64,000 nt of DNA from Phycisphaera sp. Lineage in GTDB: Bacteria > Planctomycetota > Phycisphaerae > Phycisphaerales > UBA1924. The notes under the pieces are model-generated. The model was not told where the DNA came from. It saw only the letters and a list, made by a program, of their open reading frames with translations, and did no database searches. Position numbers and translations under genes: made by a program. The DNA lies in the NCBI GenBank assembly GCA_020639255.1, contig JACKGZ010000008.1:95981-159980 (forward strand). The letters are read 5' to 3'. Shown one piece after another: positions 19,163-28,378 of this stretch (its first letter is position 1; each line of letters begins with the position of its first letter).

Positions 19163-19284
19163 CTCGCTGGCGTAATCCCTTGCTCAACCGCATGATAGAG
19201 TGACCGATGCTCGCATGGCCTCGCCCGGTCGGTCCCGGGGGAGCGGTGCAGAAGAATCGCCACCGAAGCGTACAATCCCGCCCC

Positions 19285-21771
19285 ATGGGTCACGACGACA
19301 CCGCCAGCATCGACACGCACGGCCCCGACGATCACCGTCGGGCTGTCTCGCGCTCGATGGGTGACCCCGTCACCACCGGCGACATGCTGGGTGTCTACAA
19401 GCTCCTCGAACGCATCGGCGAGGGCGGTTTCGGCGCGGTCTACCTCGCCGAGCAGACCGAGCCAGTCCGCCGACGTGTCGCGGTCAAGCTCCTGAAATTC
19501 GGCCAGGAAGCCGAGCACATCCTCGCCCGCTTCAACGCCGAACGCCAGACCCTGGCGATGATGGACCACCCCAACATCGCCAAGATCCTCGATGCGGGCC
19601 AGAGCGACCGCGGCGTGTCGTACTTCGTCATGGAGTATGTCCAGGGCTCGCCCATCACCGACTACTGCGACGGCGCCCGACTCAGCATCCGCGAACGCAT
19701 CAACCTGATCCGCGGCGTCTGCCACGCCGTCACGCACGCCCACCAGAAGGGCATCATCCACCGCGACATCAAGCCGAGCAACGTCCTCGTCACACTCAGC
19801 AACGACAAGCCCCTGCCCAAGGTGATCGACTTCGGCATCGCCAAGGTCGTTGCCACCACCGGATCCGATGACAGCGCGGCCTACACACGCATCCACCAGA
19901 TGCTCGGCACGCCCGCATACATGAGCCCCGAGCAAGCCGGCGGCGCCGCCCACGCGATCGACACGCGATCCGACGTCTACTCCATCGGCGCGATGCTCTA
20001 CGAACTCCTTGTCGGAGCCACGCCCCTCGACGGCAAGCTGATCAACGAACTACCAATCCTCGAACTCCACAACAAAATCGCGACCGAGCAGGCCCCACCG
20101 CTCACAACGCGGCTCGAGCAGGTCGAGCACCGCGCCGAGCAGATCGCGCTCTGCCGGAGCACGTCGATCTCGAATCTCAGAACGACTGTGAAGGGCGACC
20201 TGAACTGGATCGTCCAGAAATGCCTCGAGAAAGACCCGCTCCGCCGCTACCCCACTGTCTCGGCGCTCGAGGACGACCTGCGCCGATACCTCGCAAACGA
20301 ACCCGTCGTCGCGGGCCCGCCCTCGCAGCTGTACCTCTTCAAGAAGTTCCTCCGCAGGCGCCGGGTTGAGGTCGCCGCGGCTGTCACAGTGCTCATCGTG
20401 CTCGTGCTCGGCTTTCTCGGGACAGTCATCGGCTGGGCACGCGCGACCGAAGAATCGAAGCGTCTCCAGTTCACGATCGACTTCTTTTCACAGTCGCTCG
20501 CGGATGCCTCGGAGAGCTCGTCGCCTATTGCGATCTGGTCAGAGACCCCCAGCCTGACTCTCGGTGAAGCACTCGCGCAATCGCAGATCCTGATCGAGAA
20601 CACCTTCGACAACCAGCCCGAACTCGAAGCCACCATTCGCCAGCTCATCGGGCTCGCCCAACTGCGCGGCGGCAAATACGACGACGCCCAGCTCCAGCTC
20701 GCAAGATCGCTCGAGCTTCGTAAGCAGAAGCTCGGATCGGACGACCCCAAGGTGCTCGAGCTGCTCCTGCCTATCGCCGAAGCCAAGAGCAAGGCGGGCG
20801 ATGTTCCCGGCGCGATGTCCGCAGCCACCTCCGCGTACGAGAGGCACGCCGAGGTCTATGGCGCGGACTCCGAGATCACACGCTCGGTCGCGCTCTGGAT
20901 CGCCCGGTGGTTGAATTCCGGCTTCCGGTTCTCCGACGCCGAGAGCTACTTCGAGAAGGCCATGCTCACCGTCGGCGGCACACCGGACACCGATGACCCG
21001 ATCACGCTTGCGGCGATGATCGAGCGTGTGAGCGTCTCGGTCAGCGAGGGCGAACTCGCCCGCGCCGAGTCGCATCTGCGCAGCGCCGAGCCACGCATCA
21101 GCCAGCTCCCCGAGTCGGACACCAAACTGCGCACGCTCTTTACGCGTCAGTTCGGCATGCTTCTCGTGCTCCGCGGCAAGACCGACGAGGCAATCCGATA
21201 CCTCACACCCCCGCCCGGAATAGAGCCCCAAAACGAAGACCGTGTGCAGACGCGACTCCTGGCCTGGGCACAGGGACGAGCCGGGAACTATGACGTGGCC
21301 AACGCGATGTTCGCGCAGATCCTCGACATCGAGAGCCGCAACCCCGGCACGATCTTCCGCGAGATCTTTGCAAGGCTTTTCTACGCCGACATTCTCTTGC
21401 AGCAGGGCAACGCGCGGGACGCGGCTACGCAGGCAGATCTCGCGATCGAGAAGTACGACGCGAACGAGTTGCCCAACGATCCGGACAGGCTCTGGGGCAA
21501 GGCGCTGGCTTCGATGGCGCACACCGAACTCGGCGAGTCAGAAGCTGCGGAATCGTGCCTCGACGACGCACTCCGGATCCAGCAGCTCTTCCCCGAGCAC
21601 AGGCTGCACGTGCCGACCGTGCTGCTGGCCAAAGCCAAGTACGAGCACGCGCAGGGCGACAACACCTCAGCGACAGCAACGGTCAGGGAAGCGATCAAGC
21701 TGGCGATCGAGATCTACGGCCCCGATCACCCGATCACAAAGTCAATGCAGAGCTGGCGAGATTCGCTTTAG
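19285..21771 (+). CDS. Serine/threonine protein kinase with transmembrane segment and TPR-like C-terminus
   Basis: 828 residues from ATG at 19285 (ATG 19207 also in frame). Complete Hanks-type catalytic set: IGEGGFGAVYLAEQ (P-loop), VAVKLLKF (Lys), HRDIKPSNVLV (catalytic Asp), IDFGIAK, and GTPAYMSPEQAGG. A hydrophobic segment (VAAAVTVLIVLVLGFLGTVIG) at about residue 360-385 anchors it, and the remaining ~430 residues are alpha-helical TPR-like repeats (for example AQLQLARSLELRKQKLGSDD) that would lie outside the cytoplasm. This build is common in Planctomycetota; substrates unknown. Confidence 0.92.
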   Translation: MGHDDTASIDTHGPDDHRRAVSRSMGDPVTTGDMLGVYKLLERIGEGGFGAVYLAEQTEPVRRRVAVKLLKFGQEAEHILARFNAERQTLAMMDHPNIAKILDAGQSDRGVSYFVMEYVQGSPITDYCDGARLSIRERINLIRGVCHAVTHAHQKGIIHRDIKPSNVLVTLSNDKPLPKVIDFGIAKVVATTGSDDSAAYTRIHQMLGTPAYMSPEQAGGAAHAIDTRSDVYSIGAMLYELLVGATPLDGKLINELPILELHNKIATEQAPPLTTRLEQVEHRAEQIALCRSTSISNLRTTVKGDLNWIVQKCLEKDPLRRYPTVSALEDDLRRYLANEPVVAGPPSQLYLFKKFLRRRRVEVAAAVTVLIVLVLGFLGTVIGWARATEESKRLQFTIDFFSQSLADASESSSPIAIWSETPSLTLGEALAQSQILIENTFDNQPELEATIRQLIGLAQLRGGKYDDAQLQLARSLELRKQKLGSDDPKVLELLLPIAEAKSKAGDVPGAMSAATSAYERHAEVYGADSEITRSVALWIARWLNSGFRFSDAESYFEKAMLTVGGTPDTDDPITLAAMIERVSVSVSEGELARAESHLRSAEPRISQLPESDTKLRTLFTRQFGMLLVLRGKTDEAIRYLTPPPGIEPQNEDRVQTRLLAWAQGRAGNYDVANAMFAQILDIESRNPGTIFREIFARLFYADILLQQGNARDAATQADLAIEKYDANELPNDPDRLWGKALASMAHTELGESEAAESCLDDALRIQQLFPEHRLHVPTVLLAKAKYEHAQGDNTSATATVREAIKLAIEIYGPDHPITKSMQSWRDSL

Positions 21772-22505
21772 CGCCGGCGACGTGTGGCTGCCAGGCCCAT
21801 CATGCCCATCAGGACACCGGTCGCAGGCGCGGGCACATAGAACTCGCCATCCCACTCAAGCAGCAGCGTCGTGCCATCGAAGCTCGTGTTGAACGCGCCT
21901 GTGCCGAACTGCGGCTCACTGAGATCGTTGGCAAGGCCCGAGAAGATCGAGGCAAACTGCAGGATGAGCGTATCGCCCGTGGCTCGTTCGAGGACCATGG
22001 TGCCGGCCTCGAAGAACTCGCCGGGTGTGCTGCTTGGGAGCCAAGTGATCGAGTAATCGCGGATGCCGACAATGTCGGTCGGGCCGTTGTAGGTGCCCGA
22101 GATGACGCTATTCGAGATCCAGTCGGCCCCGCCGCCGCTGTTGGTGACGGTCGAGTCGATCTGTAGGATGCTGCCCGGCAGACCGATCCACTGGAATGTC
22201 CGGCTCGTGGAGTAATTCCCGCCACCGAGCACATAGAGATTGTCGGGCGAGCCCGGATCGCGGAACGCATTCGAGCACAGATTCGAGATCAACGATGCGG
22301 AAAGCGGGTCAAAAGTAGAAGGAATCGACCCGAAATCGATCCGTGCCTGGCTCATACCAGTCTGATTAAGGTCGAGAACGCCCGTGCCCGTGGCCTCAAC
22401 GGCCCCACCGTTCACCGTACCGGTGAAGTTCGTCTGGAAGTCTCGAAGCTGCCCCTGAGCGCTCGAAGCGCAGACCACGACAAGGACCATCCCGAAAATA
22501 CGCAT
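21768..22505 (-). CDS. Secreted protein with PEP-CTERM-like tail
   Basis: 245 residues from ATG at 22505, chosen because GGAGAGG precedes it and the signal peptide (MRIFGMVLVVVCASSAQGQ) then sits at the N-terminus; the open frame continues to 22559. The middle is beta-rich with no recognised domain. The tail VPAPATGVLMGMMGLAATRRRR is a VPAP + hydrophobic + Arg sorting signal. The gene is convergent with the kinase and overlaps its stop by 3 bases. The 5' leader holds a nested stem-loop at 22519-22563. Confidence 0.72.
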   Translation of the reverse strand: MRIFGMVLVVVCASSAQGQLRDFQTNFTGTVNGGAVEATGTGVLDLNQTGMSQARIDFGSIPSTFDPLSASLISNLCSNAFRDPGSPDNLYVLGGGNYSTSRTFQWIGLPGSILQIDSTVTNSGGGADWISNSVISGTYNGPTDIVGIRDYSITWLPSSTPGEFFEAGTMVLERATGDTLILQFASIFSGLANDLSEPQFGTGAFNTSFDGTTLLLEWDGEFYVPAPATGVLMGMMGLAATRRRR

Positions 22506-22518
22506 GGGGCCTCTCCAG

Positions 22519-22563
22519 ACAGGTGGATGCGCACAGCCCCGGCTTGAACGCCGGTTCACCTGT
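22519..22563 (-). promoter_or_regulatory. Nested stem-loop in the leader of the PEP-CTERM gene
   Basis: The outer arms ACAGGTG (22519-22525) and CACCTGT (22557-22563) are perfectly complementary. Inside lies a second perfect stem CCGGC/GCCGG with loop TTGAAC. It ends 13 bases upstream of the ATG, immediately before the GGAGAGG ribosome-binding site, so it could stabilise the mRNA or modulate access to the site. No known riboswitch class is recognised. Confidence 0.35.
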
Positions 22564-22635
22564 AAGAGAGCACCGATTCATCCGGTGGCCAGTCAAATAG
22601 GGGAAATATCCCGCCTTTGCGAGTCCAAAATCGAA

Positions 22636-24243
22636 TTATCCGAGCCTGATCGATGCCGCGGACAGGTCGTCGGCCAGCGGACCATCGGCAAAGGCCCGGA
22701 CAGCCGCAACCAGGCCGCTGATCTCATCCGCCGGGCTTTGGGCCGCGTTCAGGATCTCGAGGGTGCGGTCGATCCCGAACTGCGTTCCCTCGGCGTTGGT
22801 CTGCTCGATCACACCGTCGCTCACGAGCACGAGGTGAGACCCAGGTTCGGTCTGCAGTTTGATCGCCCGGTGCCCGGCCTGCGCCTGCACCCCGAGCGGG
22901 ACCGACCCATCAATCCGGAGCTGCTCGGCCGGCTCGCCCCGGGCCCTCAGAAAGATGTACCCGTGGCCCGCATCGCAGAGCTCGAGCTCACCCGTGCCCG
23001 GGTGCCAGCAGCCGGCAACCAGCGTCACAAACTGCCCGACGTCGGAGCGCCGCATCAGGCTGTCGTTGGCCTCGTTGATCGCGACGTCGAGCGAGACTCC
23101 TCGCCCCAGCAGCGTGCGCAGCTGGGTCTGCGTCGCGACCATCTGCATGCCCGCGCCCACACCCTTGCCCGTGGCATCGCCGAGAAAGAACGCAGCACGA
23201 CCGTCGGCGGTGATGAGGAAATCGAACAGGTCGCCCCCGACGTATCGGCCCGGGATCGACTCGAAGACGTAGCCGACGCTGTCGTTGCCGCCCTGTTTGG
23301 GAGGAAAGAGCAACTCCTGTGCGTTGCGCGCAGACTTGAGGTCGAGGTCGAGCTGTCGGCGCCGCTCTTCCATCTCAGCCGCGAGGATGCGCTCGATCGC
23401 GAGCCCGGCGATGCCGACGAGCGCCTGGCAGAACGCGGCTGTATCCTTCTCGATGCGGTCCTCACCGCCCCGCGAATCCACGTAAAGAAAGCAATCGGGC
23501 TGGCCTCCGGCGACGACCGCGGCGCAGAGTGCGGTCTGGATATCCAGCTCGATCAGCGAATGCGACCGCGTGTCCGGAGCCGCGCCGCTCAGCAGCTGCG
23601 CGACCTTTCCGGTTGAGGCCTCGCTGATCAGAGTCTGACTGAGCCGGAGTTCGCCCGGGGCGTTGCTCGAGGCGATGACATCGAACTCGGTCTCGCCCAG
23701 CGGCCTGACGACGTACGTGCGCTGACAGCCTTTGAGATCGCGCATTGCCGAGACTATGGCGTCGGCAACCTCTGTCCGTGTCGCCGTCACCGAAAACGAT
23801 CGCGCGGCTGAAAGTAGCCTATCGAGCTTGATCTGCGCGAGACCCTGCAGCGCATGCTGCTCAAGGCGCTGGACTCTGGCGTCGCGGTCGACGATCGTCT
23901 GCATCATGGTCGCGCTGCGTTCGCCGGCGACCATAAAACGCCAGTTCCCGAGCGAGACCACGTCGCCCTGTCGGATCTCGACTTCTTCCTCCGCGTCAAG
24001 ACGCACGCCATTGACGAACGTCCCGTGTCGGCTACCCAGATCCTGGACGTACACCCCGCTCCCGCGGACATGAACCCTCGCGTGCCGACGTGAGATCCCC
24101 GGATCGCTCACCCGCCAGTCGGCCTCGTCCGAACGCCCGATCAACGCCGACCGTTCAACACCCGACAACGCAAACGGCGCAATGGCACCCCCGGTGTCCG
24201 GATCGATCGGCCGAAGTGTCCAACCTGCATAGTTGCTCTGCAT
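22636..24243 (-). CDS. FHA domain-containing SpoIIE/RsbU-type PP2C phosphatase
   Basis: 535 residues from ATG at 24243, right behind lysK; the upstream frame to 24330 would overlap it. N-terminal FHA domain (about 10-105) with the phosphopeptide motif ISRRHARV and LGSRHGTFVNG. A GAF-like middle (about 130-300), a coiled linker, and a C-terminal PP2C/SpoIIE domain (GRYVGGDLFDFL, FFLGDATGKGVGAGMQMV, ELCDAGH, LVLVSDGVIEQTNAEG). It likely dephosphorylates an anti-sigma antagonist in a partner-switching pathway when its sensor domains are engaged; the STAS/RsbW pair at 43.4-44.2 kb is one possible target. That link is inference. Confidence 0.9.
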   Translation of the reverse strand: MQSNYAGWTLRPIDPDTGGAIAPFALSGVERSALIGRSDEADWRVSDPGISRRHARVHVRGSGVYVQDLGSRHGTFVNGVRLDAEEEVEIRQGDVVSLGNWRFMVAGERSATMMQTIVDRDARVQRLEQHALQGLAQIKLDRLLSAARSFSVTATRTEVADAIVSAMRDLKGCQRTYVVRPLGETEFDVIASSNAPGELRLSQTLISEASTGKVAQLLSGAAPDTRSHSLIELDIQTALCAAVVAGGQPDCFLYVDSRGGEDRIEKDTAAFCQALVGIAGLAIERILAAEMEERRRQLDLDLKSARNAQELLFPPKQGGNDSVGYVFESIPGRYVGGDLFDFLITADGRAAFFLGDATGKGVGAGMQMVATQTQLRTLLGRGVSLDVAINEANDSLMRRSDVGQFVTLVAGCWHPGTGELELCDAGHGYIFLRARGEPAEQLRIDGSVPLGVQAQAGHRAIKLQTEPGSHLVLVSDGVIEQTNAEGTQFGIDRTLEILNAAQSPADEISGLVAAVRAFADGPLADDLSAASIRLG

Positions 24244-24247
24244 CGTG

Positions 24248-25345
24248 CTAGAGCTTAGTGGATATCGCCTCGTCCGGGCACGCCAGAACCAACTCATCCG
24301 AGAGCCGCTCAACCGCGACCCGAATGACATCTACCGACTGCCCAAATTCTTCGAGTGAGAGCCGCTCATCTGGTGTGTGATCGAGCGAGCTATCGCCCGG
24401 GCCATAGGCCGCGATCGGGCACTGCCAGACCGGCGCTACGACGTTGAAGTCCGCCGTGCCCGTCTTGAGCTTGGGCCTCGGCCGGCCGCCCGCTTCGCGG
24501 ATCGCCAGCGAGAGCGCCCGCGCGACAGCATCGTTGCAGTCGCTCTGGACTGCGACCTCCATCCCCTCAAATCCGAGCCTGACGCGCCCATCCGCCAGGA
24601 TCCGCATCGTCCGGACCAGATCCTCGGGCTGCACCCCGATCGGCAGGCGGAACCCCGCCGACATCGATGCCGTCTCATGGAGCCCGTCATCCTCCGACGA
24701 CCACCCGCGGATGTTCGCCTGGACCTGATCGAACGCTCGCTCACGCCCCATGTTGAAACGCGCAACACGACCGAGCACCTCGCCCCACCAGGCGTGCAGC
24801 TCGTCGGTCGCAGACGATTGGGGGCCGGCTGAGTGCGCGCAATCTCGTGTACACGTTGCACGCACAAGCAGCCGGCCCTTGTACCCGAGCGTGACGCCGT
24901 CCCACCCGCTGGGTTCACCGATGATGCAGGCATCGGGGCGGTACTGCCGCGCCAGATGTCGCGCACCGGGTGAGCCGGCGGTCTCCTCCCCCACCGCGCC
25001 CGCCACGGAGACGCGCACATCCTCTGGCAGCTCCGCGCGCGAAGCCCCCACCAGCATCGCCGCCAGCGGCCCCTTCGCGTCCACGCTCCCACGTCCGTAC
25101 AGCTCCCCATCCTCAACCCGCACCGGGATCTCGCCCGGCACCGTGTCGATGTGCCCGAGCAGCACGATGTGCACCGGCGCATCGATCGCGCCGCGGTGCG
25201 CGAGCGCGTTGCCCGCCTCGTCGATCTCGGCGTCGAAGCCGAACTCGATCGCGTGGCGGACGAACACCTCAGCTGCGGCTCGTTCGGACCCCGACACGCT
25301 GGGGGTCGAGATGAGATCGAAGAGGACCTGCTCGGCTTCGTTCAT
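24248..25345 (-). CDS. lysK: [LysW]-lysine hydrolase
   Basis: 365 residues from ATG at 25345, which overlaps the lysZ stop (ATGA). M20-family metallopeptidase: VLLGHIDTVPG (metal His, Asp), GRGSVDAKGPLAAM (bridging Asp), AVGEETAGSPGARHL (catalytic Glu), CIIGEPSGWDGVTLGYKG, and a C-terminal SSLDHTPDERLSLEEF. It releases the finished amino acid (lysine) from the gamma-carboxyl of the LysW C-terminal Glu. Last gene of lysW-X-Y-Z-K. Homologues acting on ornithine in arginine synthesis exist; the lysine-rich leader upstream favours lysine. Confidence 0.9.
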   Translation of the reverse strand: MNEAEQVLFDLISTPSVSGSERAAAEVFVRHAIEFGFDAEIDEAGNALAHRGAIDAPVHIVLLGHIDTVPGEIPVRVEDGELYGRGSVDAKGPLAAMLVGASRAELPEDVRVSVAGAVGEETAGSPGARHLARQYRPDACIIGEPSGWDGVTLGYKGRLLVRATCTRDCAHSAGPQSSATDELHAWWGEVLGRVARFNMGRERAFDQVQANIRGWSSEDDGLHETASMSAGFRLPIGVQPEDLVRTMRILADGRVRLGFEGMEVAVQSDCNDAVARALSLAIREAGGRPRPKLKTGTADFNVVAPVWQCPIAAYGPGDSSLDHTPDERLSLEEFGQSVDVIRVAVERLSDELVLACPDEAISTKL

Positions 25346-26169
25346 GACATCACCGCCCCGCACGCAAAGACCGTGCCCCGACCCGTTCTGGCTTGTGCGA
25401 TCGCACCCTTACCCCGCGCCAAGCCGATCACGACGCGACCGACACCGCCCGACAAGGCCTCCTCCGCCGCCAGCACCTTGTTCTTCATCCGCCCCTTGGC
25501 CGCCGATCGCGCCACTTCCAGGTCGTCACGCTCGACCGACTCGATGAGCGACCCGGAATCCGCCGGATCACGCAGAAGCCCCGGCACATTCGAGAGTAAA
25601 AGAAGTTCGTCAGCGCCAAGAGCTGCTGCCGTCGCCGCCGCAGCCCGGTCCGCATCGACATTGATCGCCACGCCCTCGTCCGTCACCGCGGGGGGTGTCA
25701 AAACAACCACACGTCCCGCATCCATGAGCAGATTCAGGAACGCCGCGTCGACGCGTTCAACTCTGCCCGAGAGATCGTCGCGGATGATCACCGTCCGCCC
25801 GTCCTCCACCGCGCGGATCGCCTCCTTCCGCGAGCCGATCCAGAGCCCCGCGTCGATCCCGCTGAGACCCACTGCATCGACGCCCTCTCGGCGCAAACTC
25901 TCGACCATGCCCTTGTTCACCTTGCCGCAGTAGACCATCTCGAAAATCTCAAGCGTGCGCCGATCGGTGCGCCGCGACTGCTGCCCGCCCGGGCTCGTGA
26001 TCGTCCGCGTCGGATGCCCGAGCGCCTCGGCGAGCACGTTCGTCTCATGCGACCCGCCGTGAACAACCACCACCCGGTGCCCCTCGCGAACAAGGCCTGC
26101 GATCTCCGGACACAGAGCCGTGGGCTCGATGCCCTCGCCCCCGCCGATCTTGATGACAATGGTGGACAT
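25342..26169 (-). CDS. lysZ: [LysW]-aminoadipate kinase
   Basis: 275 residues, amino acid kinase family like ArgB. IVIKIGGGEGI phosphate loop, VVVVHGGSHETNVLAEALG, then QQSRRTDRRTLEIFEMVYCGKVNK, the arginine/lysine-rich signature, and GVAINVDADRAAAATAAALGADELLLLSNVPG. Phosphorylates the delta-carboxyl of LysW-bound alpha-aminoadipate (or LysW-glutamate in the arginine version). Sits 26 bases after lysY and overlaps lysK by 4 bases. Confidence 0.92.
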   Translation of the reverse strand: MSTIVIKIGGGEGIEPTALCPEIAGLVREGHRVVVVHGGSHETNVLAEALGHPTRTITSPGGQQSRRTDRRTLEIFEMVYCGKVNKGMVESLRREGVDAVGLSGIDAGLWIGSRKEAIRAVEDGRTVIIRDDLSGRVERVDAAFLNLLMDAGRVVVLTPPAVTDEGVAINVDADRAAAATAAALGADELLLLSNVPGLLRDPADSGSLIESVERDDLEVARSAAKGRMKNKVLAAEEALSGGVGRVVIGLARGKGAIAQARTGRGTVFACGAVMS

Positions 26170-26195
26170 GATGACTCTCTCTCCCCAAGCGGGGC

Positions 26196-27224
26196 TTACG
26201 CGGGGTGCAATCCCGGGAAGTTCAGACCCTGTGTTTCATCGAACCCGAGCGCGACGTTCATCGCCTGGATCGCCGAACCCGCAGCCCCCTTGACGAGGTT
26301 GTCGATCGCCGACAGTGCCACGATCCGCCCCGAGCGTTCGTCGACCGCAAAACCCACGTCCGCGTGGTTCGAGCCGACCAGCACGCGGGGATCGGGGAAG
26401 CGATTGGCCCCGCTCCGCTCGGCCACGATGCGCACGAAGGGCTCGTCGCTGTACGCGCCGCGGTAGATCTTCCAGAGTTCCTTCTGCTCGACGGGCCTCG
26501 TGGGCTCGACGTGCGCGGTGCAGAGCACGCCCCGGACCATGTCGATCGCCGTGATGGTCGCATCGATGTCGATCGCCCCGAACGCCTGCTCGACCTCGGC
26601 GAGGTGCCTGTGCCCGAAGGGGCTGTAGGTCCGGGCCGTGCGCGCACGCACCGGGTGATGCGACCCGGCGCTCGCCTCGGCCCCCGCCTCCGACGAGCCC
26701 ACCTTGATGTCCGCGATCACGCGCTTAATCAGCCCCGCCCGCGCCAGGGGAAGCAGCGCGAGGTTCATCGCCGTCGCGTTGCACCCGACGCCCGAGATGA
26801 GCCGTGCACCGGGCAATTGACCGCGTGTGATCTCGGGCAGGCCGTAGACCGCGCCGTCGAGCGCGTTCACGTTCGGATGCGCCTCGCCGTACCAGCGTTG
26901 GTACGCGTCCGGATCCTTGATGCGAAAGTCCGCCGAGAGATCGACGACAAGCGGCGCGACGGCTCTCCAGCGGTCGATCTGCCGGCTCGCCTCGCCGTGC
27001 GGCATGCACAGAAACACCACGTCGCACGCCTCGATCTCCTCGGGGCGCACGAAGTTGTGCGCCACGTACCCGCGAAGGTTCGGGTGCGTCCGCGACACCG
27101 GATTCCCAGCGAGCGACCTCGAAGAGACCTGCGCGATCTCGGCCTGCGGATGGGCAACGAGGAGGCGGAGAAGCTCGCCCCCCGTGTACCCGCTCCCGCC
27201 GACGACGGAACAACGGATCGTCAC
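26196..27224 (-). CDS. lysY: [LysW]-aminoadipate-6-phosphate reductase (ArgC-like)
   Basis: 342 residues from GTG at 27224, with AGGGAG at the right distance and a 4-base overlap with the lysX stop; the open frame back to 27377 is not coding. ArgC/LysY features: VVGGSGYTGGELLRLL NADP site, GVGCNATAMNLALLPL with the catalytic Cys, and the C-terminal VGSNHADVGFAVDE plus DNLVKGAAGSAIQAMN. Reduces the LysW-bound acyl phosphate to the semialdehyde. The aminotransferase of the pathway (LysJ) is not in this cluster. Confidence 0.92.
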   Translation of the reverse strand: MTIRCSVVGGSGYTGGELLRLLVAHPQAEIAQVSSRSLAGNPVSRTHPNLRGYVAHNFVRPEEIEACDVVFLCMPHGEASRQIDRWRAVAPLVVDLSADFRIKDPDAYQRWYGEAHPNVNALDGAVYGLPEITRGQLPGARLISGVGCNATAMNLALLPLARAGLIKRVIADIKVGSSEAGAEASAGSHHPVRARTARTYSPFGHRHLAEVEQAFGAIDIDATITAIDMVRGVLCTAHVEPTRPVEQKELWKIYRGAYSDEPFVRIVAERSGANRFPDPRVLVGSNHADVGFAVDERSGRIVALSAIDNLVKGAAGSAIQAMNVALGFDETQGLNFPGLHPA

Positions 27225-28096
27225 GCCAGGGCTCCCTGACTCGTGCGCACGCCCTCGGCGATCCGGACAACGTGAGCCGCCACGAGACCCGGGATGTCGA
27301 CGCCCGTCGTCGAGATCGAGTTGCGGAACTCCATCGAGTGGTTGATTTCGTTCACGAGCAGCCCCCGATTCGGGCACTCGAGCAGGTCGACCGCGGCGAC
27401 GTCCGCGCCGACCGAAGCCACTGCACGCTCGCTCAGGTCATGCAGAGCGGGTGTGATTTCAAGGCCCGCAGCGGTCGCACCCCGAGCGGTGTTGGTGACC
27501 CAGTGCCCGCTTGTGCGCACGATCGCGGCGATCGCCTCGCCACCCACCACAAACACTCGGATATCCCGCCCGGGCTTGTCGATGTGCTCCTGCACGTAGA
27601 ACACGCCCTGCTGGACCGAGCCGAGCGTCTCGCGGTGCTCGATGATCGCCTCGGCTGCGTCGCGGTCGTTGACCCTGGCGACCAGCCGACCCCACGACCC
27701 GACGGTCGGCTTGAGCACCGCGGGATACCCGATCTGCTCGACCGACTCGATCGCCGACTCGGCGCTGATGCCCACCCGGACGCCCGGCGTCGGGACGCCC
27801 GCACGGATGAGCGCGATTGTGGTGTCGAGCTTGTCGGAGCACACCCGGATCGCCTCGGGACGGTTGATGCACCGCACGCCCAGTCCTTCGAGGATGCGCG
27901 TCACTGTGAGCGAAGCGGTCAGACTGACTGAGCGATCGACGACGGCGTCGTACTGGGCCCACTCGCCCAAGCTCGCGGGATCAAAGACGACCTGACGCAG
28001 ATCGATCGGGGTAACCCGGACGCCGGCGGACTCGAAGGCGTCGAGCAGCAGGCGTTCCTCGGCCCGGAGGCGTGTGTATGTCATGGCGATGTGCAT
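27221..28096 (-). CDS. lysX: Alpha-aminoadipate--LysW ligase
   Basis: 291 residues, RimK-like ATP-grasp enzyme. Features: RLRAEERLLLDAF, IRVCSDKLDTTIAL, YPAVLKPTVGSWGRLVARV (ATP-binding loop), FYVQEHIDKPGRDIRVFVVG, and the metal-binding VNEINHSMEFRNSISTTGVDI. It joins the amino group of alpha-aminoadipate to the C-terminal Glu of LysW, the first step of the carrier pathway. Starts 33 bases after lysW. Glutamate-specific ArgX is the close relative; substrate choice is not settled by the motifs I can read. Confidence 0.9.
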   Translation of the reverse strand: MHIAMTYTRLRAEERLLLDAFESAGVRVTPIDLRQVVFDPASLGEWAQYDAVVDRSVSLTASLTVTRILEGLGVRCINRPEAIRVCSDKLDTTIALIRAGVPTPGVRVGISAESAIESVEQIGYPAVLKPTVGSWGRLVARVNDRDAAEAIIEHRETLGSVQQGVFYVQEHIDKPGRDIRVFVVGGEAIAAIVRTSGHWVTNTARGATAAGLEITPALHDLSERAVASVGADVAAVDLLECPNRGLLVNEINHSMEFRNSISTTGVDIPGLVAAHVVRIAEGVRTSQGALA

Positions 28097-28129
28097 GGGT
28101 GTGCTCCTTCGTGTGCGCTCAGACTTGGA

Positions 28130-28315
28130 TCACTCGCCCCAGTCTTCTTCGACCTCGGGCGCGAGTTCGAGGCGGACGGGGTTGGTGCAGGTGACCTCGA
28201 GCTCCGAGCCACAGTCGGGGCATCGGGCGACCTGCCCGTTGAGGGGCGAGCGGTCGAAGCTGATCGGGGCGTCACACTCGGGGCAGGCGGATTGGATGGT
28301 TTCGGTCGTGGACAT
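28130..28315 (-). CDS. lysW: Amino-group carrier protein LysW
   Basis: 61 residues from ATG at 28315, chosen for its AAGGAGAA ribosome-binding site; an in-frame upstream start at 28348 lacks one. Small acidic zinc protein: CPEC (residues 11-14) and CPDC (32-35), then an acidic tail ending EDWGE. The invariant EDWGE terminus is the attachment point, where the substrate is linked to the last glutamate and then carried through LysZ, LysY and LysK. First structural gene of the operon and 72 bases behind the leader terminator. Confidence 0.95.
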   Translation of the reverse strand: MSTTETIQSACPECDAPISFDRSPLNGQVARCPDCGSELEVTCTNPVRLELAPEVEEDWGE

Positions 28316-28378
28316 GGCGATTCTCCTTGGGATCAGTGACGGGTTCACGGTTTGGGTTCACACGGACGGAAAGCAACG

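Noticed and set aside
20539..21522. 327-codon minus-strand frame opposite the TPR region of the kinase
   Set aside because: Antisense to a domain with clear TPR periodicity; no independent motif.
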